In this document: positions 1 to 5,371 of the stretch, piece after piece
Layout of the letters: each line of letters begins with the position of its first letter
Numbering within the stretch: the first letter of the stretch is position 1
Origin: Pseudomonadota bacterium
Lineage (GTDB): Bacteria > Desulfobacterota > Desulfovibrionia > Desulfovibrionales > Desulfovibrionaceae
Assembly: GCA_023417745.1 (NCBI GenBank)
Contig: JAEZEM010000366.1
Coordinates: 1 to 5,848 of the forward strand
DNA length: 5,848 nt
Reading direction: 5' to 3'
Position numbers and translations under genes: made by a program
Notes under the pieces: generated by a model
The model's database searches: none
Seen by the model: only the letters and a program-made list of their open reading frames with translations
What the model was told of the DNA's origin: nothing

Positions 1-269
1 CCGGCTATTTCAGCCATGCGCCCCTGGACCTGCCCGAGGCGCTGATTCTTTTCGCCAGTTGCCGCGATGCCCAGGCCGCCTACGAACACGGGTTCGATTT
101 CGTCAACTTAAATCTCGGCAATCTCCACTATGCCCCAGGCAAGAAACAGGTCTGTCCCCACGTGGCCCTGTCCAAGGAGGACGAGTCCTGTCTGGATTTT
201 TTCCGGGACAAGGGCGTGCGCCTGGACTACCGCTGCGTGCCGGGCGATCCGGCCCAGCCCAGGGTCTGA
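1..269 (+). CDS. PTS mannose/sorbose-family EIIB subunit, 3' end (5' truncated by window)
   Basis: This is the C-terminal part (89 codons from base 3, including the stop) of a cytoplasmic phosphocarrier subunit of a mannose-family phosphotransferase system. Such EIIB domains take phosphate from EIIA on a histidine and pass it to the sugar carried by EIIC/EIID. The frame reads LILFASCRDAQAAYEHGFDF, then LNLGNLHYAPGKKQVCPHVA, then a stretch ending RCVPGDPAQPRV. The N-L-G-N-hydrophobic-H-x-A-x-G-K-x-Q block followed by a 'valine-x-leucine' strand and an acidic helix is the family's C-terminal signature. The phospho-accepting His lies near the N-terminus, so it falls outside the window and cannot be checked. 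The EIIC gene follows after 42 bases on the same strand, which fits an operon. The sugar specificity cannot be read from this part. Confidence 0.85.
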   Translation, partial: GYFSHAPLDLPEALILFASCRDAQAAYEHGFDFVNLNLGNLHYAPGKKQVCPHVALSKEDESCLDFFRDKGVRLDYRCVPGDPAQPRV

Positions 270-311
270 CCCGGCGGCCGTCCCAATGGTAACCCACGCG
301 AGACCCATGCC

Positions 312-1003
312 ATGACCCATCAGGCCGACATCTTGCTCTACGTCCTTGGCGTCGCTTTTTTTTTGTCCTGTGCTCCTCGTTCCGTTTTGCTATAAACGCC
401 GCCCTGCTGGAACGCCCCCTGGTCATCGGCCTGGCCTGGGGCCTGGGGCAGGGCGACCTGGCCGCCACCCTTAATCTCTGCATCTTCTATGAGCTTTTCT
501 GGCTCGACGGCATTCCCGCCGGCACCCATATCCCGCCCAATGCCGCTGCCGCCACCCTGGCCGGATTGTCGCTCATGCACGTCTTTTCCCTGACCACTCC
601 GGCCGAGGCCCTGTGCGTGGCCGCCGCCACCTCGATTCTGGCCCGGCTGTTTTCCGGCCTGGAAGGGGCCCAGCGGGTGGTGGAAAACATCGTCTTTTCC
701 CGCTATGCCGCCGCCCGCCAGCGCCAGCGCGCCCCCTTCGAGCCGGGTAAGCTGATCCGTCGGGCCATAGTCAACACCGTGGTCATCCAGGGCCTGGTCT
801 TTGCCGTGGCCCTGGCCGGCCTTATTGCCATTTTCGCGGTGGCCCTGCCTGTGGTGTGGCCGTATCTTGCGTCCTCCCGGGCGAGCTGGGGCCAGCTGTG
901 GATTCTCGGCAGCCTGGGGGCGGTTTTGTCCCTGCGCTACCGCCCGGCCTACGCCGCCCTGGCCGGCGGCATGGGGCTGGCCGTGGCCTGGCGGTTTTTC
1001 TAG
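312..1003 (+). CDS. PTS mannose/sorbose-family EIIC permease, frame interrupted at a T9 run
   Basis: This encodes a membrane permease subunit of a mannose-type PTS. The ATG at 312 opens a frame that reads MTHQADILLYVLGVAFF and then stops at 393-395 after 27 codons. The frame one base back continues without a stop to TAG at 1001-1003. Joining the two by a -1 shift at the T9 run (356-364) gives a 230-residue protein, close to the usual size for these EIICs. It contains an N-terminal membrane helix, a block around residues 36-77 with P-L-V-x-G-L-x-W-G, F-Y-E-L-F-W-L-D and G-T-H-I-P-P-N-A that is characteristic of EIIC, and several further hydrophobic segments. The downstream frame has no ATG, GTG or TTG before TTG in the Gly-Leu-Ser region near 563, so an intact protein needs the shift. 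The cause may be a sequencing error, transcriptional slippage, -1 frameshifting at T TTT TTT, or a true mutation. No EIID gene follows. The ribosome binding site is weak. Confidence 0.75.
356..364 (+). repeat. T9 homopolymer at the EIIC frame break
   Basis: Nine consecutive T lie in the first membrane-helix codons of the EIIC gene. Frame zero is GCT TTT TTT TTG; the frame that encodes the rest of the protein is TTT GTC CTG. The run contains T TTT TTT, a legal X XXY YYZ slippery heptamer, and is also long enough for RNA-polymerase or replication slippage. One extra T would restore the frame as Ala-Phe-Phe-Phe-Val-Leu. Confidence 0.8.
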
Positions 1004-1080
1004 GCTTTTTTTCACATTGCCGACGCCGCGGTCCGGATGGACTTTCGGGAAAAAAGACGTCGCCCTGGCTCGGTTTAGGC

Positions 1081-1109
1081 TTGGCAAAGGGAGACTATTG
1101 GGATATTAT
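1081..1109 (+). promoter_or_regulatory. Predicted sigma70 promoter for ppaC
   Basis: TTGGCA at 1081-1086 (5 of 6 to the -35 consensus) and TATTAT at 1104-1109 (5 of 6 to the -10 consensus) are separated by exactly 17 bases. The region is locally AT-rich within high-GC DNA. Transcription would start near 1116 and give a leader of about 60 bases before the ppaC ATG. This suggests that ppaC has its own constitutive transcription apart from the PTS genes upstream. Confidence 0.65.
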
Positions 1110-1175
1110 TCACAAGTTACTCACGCGGATGCCGACCCGTCAGGGTCTTGGACAAACCCCCAGGAGGAAAAAGAC

Positions 1176-2096
1176 ATGGCTGTTTACGTCGTTGGTCACA
1201 AAAATCCGGATACCGATTCCGTCGCCGCCGCCATTGCCGTCGCCGATCTCATGAACAAGTCCCAGAGCATGGGCGCTGTCGCCGCCGCTCAGGGTCCGCT
1301 CAATCCCGAAAGCGCCTTCGTGCTTGAAAAGTTCGGCGTGGCCGCTCCGGAGATCGTCACCGACGCCACCGACAAGAAGATCATCCTGGTCGACCACTCC
1401 GATCTGGCCCAGAGCCTGGAGAACCTCTCCAAGGGCGAACTCATCGGCATCTACGATCACCACAAGCTGGGCGACGTGACCACCTCCAATCCCCTGGACA
1501 TCCTGGTCAAGGCCGTCGGCTGCTCCTGCACCGTGGTCAAGATGATGTACGACTGCGCCAAGGTCGAGATCTCCAAGCCCATGGCCGGCATCATGATGTG
1601 CGCCATCCTGTCCGACACCGTCATGTTCAAGTCGCCGACCTGCACCCCGGCCGACAAGGCGGCCGTCGAGGCCCTGGCCAAGATCGCCGGCGTGGCCGAC
1701 TTCATGGCCCTGGGCGTCGAGATGTTCAAGATCAAGTCCGCCGTGGGCGGCACCCCGGCCAAGGACCTTGTTTTCCGCGATTACAAGGATTTCGACATGG
1801 GCGGCAAGAAGATCGGCATCGGCCAGCTCGAAGTCGTCGACCTGTCCATCCTTGAGCCGGTCAAGGCCGACCTTTTGGCCGAGTGCAAGAAGGTCAAGGC
1901 CGACGGCCGCCACAGCGTCTTCCTGCTGCTCACGGACATCATGAAGGAAGGTTCCGAGATGCTGATCGTCTCCGACGATCCCAGCTACGTGACCAAGGCC
2001 TTCGGCGTCGAAGTGAAAGGCGACTCCGTGTGGCTCGACGGCGTGCTGTCCCGCAAAAAGCAGGTCGTGCCGCCCTTCGAGAAGGCTTTCGCCTAG
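1176..2096 (+). CDS. ppaC: Manganese-dependent inorganic pyrophosphatase (family II, DHH)
   Basis: This is a cytoplasmic enzyme that hydrolyses pyrophosphate to two phosphates. In a sulfate reducer it pulls forward sulfate activation by ATP sulfurylase, which releases pyrophosphate. The protein has 306 residues, the normal length of the family without CBS/DRTGG regulatory inserts. Visible DHH-domain motifs are GHKNPDTDS (residues 7-15; metal ligands H8, D12, D14), VDHSD (72-76; D73), DHH (94-96) and LSDT (145-148; D147). The C-terminal DHHA2 domain carries the substrate-binding SRKKQ at 292-296. These match the ligand set described for Bacillus subtilis PpaC. The start is fixed by AGGAGG at 1162-1167, eight bases before the ATG. 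A predicted promoter precedes the gene and a strong terminator follows it, so it looks like a single-gene unit. Codons are strongly biased to C- or G-ending forms (AAG, GTC, CTG), consistent with high expression. Confidence 0.96.
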   Translation: MAVYVVGHKNPDTDSVAAAIAVADLMNKSQSMGAVAAAQGPLNPESAFVLEKFGVAAPEIVTDATDKKIILVDHSDLAQSLENLSKGELIGIYDHHKLGDVTTSNPLDILVKAVGCSCTVVKMMYDCAKVEISKPMAGIMMCAILSDTVMFKSPTCTPADKAAVEALAKIAGVADFMALGVEMFKIKSAVGGTPAKDLVFRDYKDFDMGGKKIGIGQLEVVDLSILEPVKADLLAECKKVKADGRHSVFLLLTDIMKEGSEMLIVSDDPSYVTKAFGVEVKGDSVWLDGVLSRKKQVVPPFEKAFA

Positions 2097-2116
2097 TTCT
2101 CGCGCGCGTAAACGCC

Positions 2117-2152
2117 AAAAAGGGAGCGACTTTCGGGTCGCTCCCTTTTTTT
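2117..2152. terminator. Bidirectional intrinsic terminator between ppaC and cooC
   Basis: A perfect 9-bp stem, GGGAGCGAC (2122-2130) and GTCGCTCCC (2137-2145), encloses the 6-base loop TTTCGG. It is followed by seven T (2146-2152) and preceded by five A (2117-2121). On the plus strand it ends ppaC 20 bases after the stop. On the minus strand the A run becomes a T run, so the same hairpin can end the convergent cooC transcript. Confidence 0.92.
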
Positions 2153-2330
2153 GTGGGTGGTTGGCTGTTGAGGCGTTTTTGCGATCCGGCCGTCCGTGAT
2201 CCGGGGCAGCCAGTCAAGTGGCCGCCACGGTCGCGAGCGTGACGCCGGAGCATGGCGGGCCATGGCGATGGAGCGGCCCTATGTCGGGCCTCGAACGGCT
2301 CTGGTCTTCGGCGACGACTGGACCGCGTGT
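2153..2330. other. Non-coding gap between convergent ppaC and cooC
   Basis: No supported gene is visible in these 178 bases. The open frames crossing the gap are extensions of frames antisense to cooC. The only small structures seen are a direct repeat of GATCCGG around 2182-2204 and a weak 5-bp GGACC/GGTCC pair near the cooC stop. Neither is convincing as a regulatory element. Confidence 0.5.
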
Positions 2331-3233
2331 TTAGGTCCGGCTCAGTGCCTCGGCCAGCTCGGCGCAGGCGGCGTCGGCCTGGCCGACCTCGGGCAGGGAC
2401 AGCACGCTGCCCGTTGTCGCCTGCCTGGCGGCCAGCCCCGGCAGGAAGGGAAAGGCGACCCGAACACTCGGCAGCCCCGGGGGCAGGGCGGCCAGCCTGG
2501 CCAGCTCGGCCGGGCCGCAACCAGTGACGACCAGGACTTGCCGGGTCAGGCCCAGCTGACCGGCCATGGCCGACACCCGTTCGGCCACGGCGAGCGACCG
2601 GGCCGAGGCTTCGCTGACCACGCACAAGGCGTCCACGTCGGCCACCGTGCCCCGGCCCAGGTGCTCCACCCCGGCTTCGCAGTCTATAAGCGTCCAGGCG
2701 TTCCGGGCGGTCAGAACATGGGCCAGCATGGCCTGGAGCAGATGCCCAGCGGCGCAGGCGCAGCCCGCGCCGCCGCCGCTGACCCCGCCCATGACCAGAA
2801 GCCGTTTTTCACCGGGGCGCGGTCCGTAAAGCGGGCCGTCGCCGACCGGGACGGCGACGCGGATGGCTTCGGGCAGATCATCGGCCCGGGGCGTCAGGTT
2901 GAGATAGACGCCGTCGCCGATGCGCTCCCGCACGAGATCCTCGCGTTCCGCCAGGGAAGCGGGCAGGGCGTCCGGCTCCAGACCGCAGGCCGCGCCCAGC
3001 GACAGGGCCGTGTCGGCGTCAACAAGGGTTACGTCCTGGCCCGACCGGGCCAGCCAGTCGCCGAAAAGCGCGGCCAGGGCGGTCTTGCCGACGCCGCCCT
3101 TGCCGGCAAACGCGATCTTTCTGATCGCCCGTCCAAGCCGGCCGTCCGCACCGGCCAGGCCTTGCGGCGAGGCGTTCCAGGATGCCGGCGACGAACGGGC
3201 CTCGGTCGTGGCGCTTGCAGGATTGTCGTTCAT
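2331..3233 (-). CDS. cooC: CO dehydrogenase nickel-insertion accessory ATPase CooC
   Basis: This is a MinD/ParA-type P-loop ATPase that drives nickel insertion into the C-cluster of CooS in the cytoplasm. From the ATG at 3233 it has 300 residues. The deviant Walker A motif GKGGVGKT is at 44-51 (signature Lys45), a VDAD switch follows at 71-74, and the CxC metal-binding motif (C158, C160) matches the pair that binds Ni/Zn at the CooC dimer interface. The Walker B region is LIDCEAGVEHLGRG at 182-195, diagnostic for CooC. Family members usually start right at the strand before Walker A. Here about 38 extra residues, rich in Ala, Ser, Gly and Pro, precede it. No ATG, GTG or TTG lies closer, so the extension appears real. 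A TTG at 3278 would add 15 more residues, but it sits inside a palindrome; ATG 3233 is preferred, with a distant AAAGGA upstream. The gene lies 109 bases downstream of cooS on the same strand. Confidence 0.93.
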   Translation of the reverse strand: MNDNPASATTEARSSPASWNASPQGLAGADGRLGRAIRKIAFAGKGGVGKTALAALFGDWLARSGQDVTLVDADTALSLGAACGLEPDALPASLAEREDLVRERIGDGVYLNLTPRADDLPEAIRVAVPVGDGPLYGPRPGEKRLLVMGGVSGGGAGCACAAGHLLQAMLAHVLTARNAWTLIDCEAGVEHLGRGTVADVDALCVVSEASARSLAVAERVSAMAGQLGLTRQVLVVTGCGPAELARLAALPPGLPSVRVAFPFLPGLAARQATTGSVLSLPEVGQADAACAELAEALSRT

Positions 3234-3252
3234 GGCGCTCGTGTCGCGTCCT

Positions 3253-3278
3253 TTGAGAAATACGCGAGTATTTTTCAA
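3253..3278. promoter_or_regulatory. 26-bp near-perfect palindrome upstream of cooC
   Basis: The half TTGAGAAATACGC (3253-3265) and the reverse complement of 3266-3278 (TTGAAAAATACTC) agree at 11 of 13 positions. As RNA it can form AAAUAC-UCGC-GUAUUU, extended by UUGA/UCAA across one mismatch, just upstream of the cooC ATG. It may be a protein-binding operator or an mRNA hairpin that affects cooC translation or cooS 3'-end stability. The function is unknown. Confidence 0.5.
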
Positions 3279-3281
3279 GAA

Positions 3282-3303
3282 AACACCATTGTTTTATAGT
3301 GTT
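3282..3303. repeat. 22-bp imperfect dyad in the cooS-cooC gap
   Basis: AACAC-C-AT (3282-3289), six central bases, then AT-A-GTGTT (3296-3303) gives a dyad with 7 of 8 arm positions matching. The segment is markedly AT-rich. On the minus strand it includes TATAAA, which resembles a -10 element, but no well-spaced -35 was found. Confidence 0.35.
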
Positions 3304-3342
3304 GGCAAGAAATCGGCAGAGGCCCTGTCAAAGGACCCGACA

Positions 3343-5253
3343 CTAGGAATACGTCGAGCCGTCGAAGCGGTCGTTAAGCCCCAGGGCCAGACGCTTGGTC
3401 GTGATGCGCCGGCTGATGGCCTCGGCCGCCTTGATCGGGTCGGGCTCGACCACGAAGGTGGCTCCGAAAACGCCTTCCAGGCCTTCCAGGGCCAACCCCG
3501 TGACCAGCTCGCTGCCCAGGATGTTGGGCGGCAGGCCCAGATGGGTCATGATGCCGCTGGCCACGGCGTAAAGCCCGATGGCGGCGGCCTTTTCCGAATA
3601 CCATTCCGGAGCGCTGGCGGCCACGGGCAGGTCGGCGATGTCCACGCCCAGGGCGTCGGCCAGCAGCCCGCACAGGGCCAGGATACGGGAGTTGTCCACG
3701 CAGCTGCCGATATGGAGCACTGGCGGCAAGTTGAATCGGGAGCAGAACTCGGCCAGCCCGACCCCGGCCTGATCCAAGCCTTCCATGGTCATCAGTCCGG
3801 CCTTGCCCATGGCCACCGTGGCGCAGCCTGTGACCACCACCAGGATGTCCTGGCGGATGAGTTCCTTGGCCAGCCCGGTCAGCACCCCGTCATGGGGCAG
3901 CTTGGGGTTGTTGCAGCCGACGATGCCGACCACGCCGCGCACCAGGCCGATTTTGATCGCGGCCAAAAGCGGTTCGGCCGAACCGCCCAGGGCTTCGATG
4001 ACGGCTTCGTTGGAATAGCCGGTGCGCAGGCTCACCGGGCTGGTGGGGATGTCCACCCGGCCGGCGTCGCGGCGGGGAAAGGCCTCGATGGCCAGCGCGA
4101 CAGCCTCGCGGGCCTTGTCGCGGGCGTTTTCCAGGGTGAATTCCAGGTGCGTGCCGCCCGGAAAGCGGGCTTTTTCCGAGGTGGATACGAACCGGGTGTG
4201 GTAGCAGGAGGCGATCTGCACCAGACTCGGCATGACGCATTGGTAGTCGGCCACGACCATTTCCACGGCCCCGGTGACCAGGGCCAGCTCGGTCATGAGG
4301 TGGTTGCCGGCCAGCGGCACGCCCTGGCGCATGAGCACCTCGTTGCCGGTGCAGCACAGTCCGGCCACGTTGACGCCGACCGCGCCGGCGGCTTTGGCCT
4401 TGGCGACCATTTCCGGGTCGCGAGCGGCGGCCAGGATCATTTCCGAGACCACCGGGCTGTGGCCGTGGACCAGGATGTTGACGCTGTCGGCGCGAAGCAC
4501 CCCGAGGTTGGCCTCGACCGTGGCCGGGCGCGGCGTGCCGAAAAGGATATCGGAGAGCTCGGTGCCGATCATGGAACCGCCCCAGCCGTCGGCCAGGGCC
4601 GTGCGGGCGGCGTGCAGGCAGATGGAGACCGGATCGCAGTCCACGCCCATGTGGGTGCGGTGCAGCATTTCCACGCACTCGCGGTCGATGCCGCGCGGGG
4701 TGGACCTGGCGGCGTCCCAGATCTCTCGGCGCTTTTTCGGGGCCCGGGAGAGCAGCGACAGGGCCGGCCGGCGCGTGCCGAAGTCCTCGAAAAAGTGCTC
4801 GGCCAGGGCCTTGGCCTGACCGGGGGCGTCCAGGCCTTCGGTTGCGATGCCGACTTCGGCGCACAGCCGGGCCAGCTTGTCCGCGTCGCGAACGGCATAG
4901 CCCGGAGCCGCGCCGTGGCCCACGGCCTCCAGGGCTTCCAGCAGGTCGCGGCCGTGGTCGGAATGGGAGGCCGCGCCGGCAGCCACGAACCGGCCGAAAT
5001 TGCGGGCCACGGTCAGGTCGCCGTCGGCCCCGCACACGCCAAGCTTACGCTTGGGTCCCTTGGGATTCACGCGGCACGGCCCCATGACGCACTTGTTGCA
5101 GGTCAGCCCCTGGTCGCAAAAGGTGCAATGGGGCGTCTGTTCGGCCAGCCGGTCCCAGACCGTGGCAATGCCTTCGTCCTTTGCCTTGTGCAGCATCCGG
5201 CGGGCGTCTTCCCACGGCGACAGTTCTTCGATGGTTCTCGTATCCTTGGCCAT
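3343..5253 (-). CDS. cooS: Ni-Fe-S carbon monoxide dehydrogenase catalytic subunit
   Basis: This enzyme oxidises CO with water to CO2, two protons and two electrons (reversible), working as a cytoplasmic homodimer. It has 636 residues, full length for a monofunctional CODH. N-terminal cluster cysteines are C43, C46 (D-cluster, CX2C) and C52, C55, C60, C74 (B-cluster). C-cluster ligands read in order as H265 in HGHSPV, C300/C301 in GLCCTGNEVLMR, C339 in DYQCVMPSL, C447 in VGCNNP, C477 in TGCATV and C518 in GSCVDN. The catalytic Lys is K555 in EWYSEK, and H97/H100 in SHSDHG fit the proton-relay histidines. All key residues are present. The ATG at 5253 has GGGAGG at 5259-5264, five bases upstream. 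cooA lies upstream and cooC downstream on the same strand. A CooA-type operator 89 bases before the start suggests CO induction. No ferredoxin domain is fused, so the electron partner must be encoded elsewhere. Confidence 0.97.
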   Translation of the reverse strand: MAKDTRTIEELSPWEDARRMLHKAKDEGIATVWDRLAEQTPHCTFCDQGLTCNKCVMGPCRVNPKGPKRKLGVCGADGDLTVARNFGRFVAAGAASHSDHGRDLLEALEAVGHGAAPGYAVRDADKLARLCAEVGIATEGLDAPGQAKALAEHFFEDFGTRRPALSLLSRAPKKRREIWDAARSTPRGIDRECVEMLHRTHMGVDCDPVSICLHAARTALADGWGGSMIGTELSDILFGTPRPATVEANLGVLRADSVNILVHGHSPVVSEMILAAARDPEMVAKAKAAGAVGVNVAGLCCTGNEVLMRQGVPLAGNHLMTELALVTGAVEMVVADYQCVMPSLVQIASCYHTRFVSTSEKARFPGGTHLEFTLENARDKAREAVALAIEAFPRRDAGRVDIPTSPVSLRTGYSNEAVIEALGGSAEPLLAAIKIGLVRGVVGIVGCNNPKLPHDGVLTGLAKELIRQDILVVVTGCATVAMGKAGLMTMEGLDQAGVGLAEFCSRFNLPPVLHIGSCVDNSRILALCGLLADALGVDIADLPVAASAPEWYSEKAAAIGLYAVASGIMTHLGLPPNILGSELVTGLALEGLEGVFGATFVVEPDPIKAAEAISRRITTKRLALGLNDRFDGSTYS

Positions 5254-5274
5254 GCCATCCTCCCTTGGCGCGAG

Positions 5275-5292
5275 GCCGGGAGGGACCCCGGC
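5275..5292 (-). other. GC hairpin in the cooS leader
   Basis: GCCGGG (5275-5280) and CCCGGC (5287-5292) pair perfectly around a 6-base loop. In the cooS transcript the stem ends about 10 bases upstream of the Shine-Dalgarno sequence. It is not followed by a T run, so it is not an intrinsic terminator. It may stabilise the leader or influence ribosome access; it may also be a chance product of high GC. Confidence 0.4.
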
Positions 5293-5341
5293 GGTGCGCG
5301 TGGACGTTTGGCCTTGGTTACGATGAGGCGGTGATCGTGTC

Positions 5342-5357
5342 TGTCAGATTGCCGACA
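5342..5357. promoter_or_regulatory. CooA-type operator upstream of cooS
   Basis: TGTCAGATTGCCGACA is a 16-bp dyad; read on the minus strand it is TGTCGGCAATCTGACA. The arms TGTC and GACA plus the inner G/C pair match the CooA pattern TGTCGGC-N2-GCCGACA, with two inner mismatches in one half. It lies in the 118-base gap between cooA and cooS. For a class II activator centred near -41.5, the -10 element would fall on TAACCA at about 5314-5319 (minus strand), a weak hexamer, as expected at an activator-dependent promoter. The CO-dependence is inferred from the neighbouring cooA gene. Confidence 0.75.
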
Positions 5358-5371
5358 AACGCGCTGTGAAA

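Noticed and set aside
1031..1056. Possible terminator after the EIIC gene (GTCC/GGAC stem near 1031-1042)
   Set aside because: The stem has only four pairs and is followed by three T, then Cs and Gs; too weak to call.
801..1175. In-frame upstream extension of ppaC to a Met at 801
   Set aside because: The extension overlaps the EIIC gene in another frame, and the ATG at 1176 has an ideal AGGAGG and begins exactly at the family's usual N-terminus.
1140..1913. Minus-strand 257-codon open frame
   Set aside because: It is antisense to ppaC, and its Gly/Asp/His/Leu-rich composition reflects the complement of ppaC codons.
3234..3278. TTG at 3278 as the cooC start
   Set aside because: It would place the start inside the 26-bp palindrome, has no good ribosome site, and adds 15 residues to an already long N-terminus.
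3296..3331. TTGACA (minus strand, 3331-3326) with TATAAA as a cooC promoter
   Set aside because: The hexamers are about 27 bases apart, far from 17; no hexamer resembling TATAAT lies at the proper distance from TTGACA.
2920..5334. Long plus-strand open frame of 804 codons
   Set aside because: It lies antisense to cooC and cooS, has a composition dominated by Gly, Ala, Gln, His and Asp as expected from the complement of high-GC coding DNA, and shows no recognisable motif.
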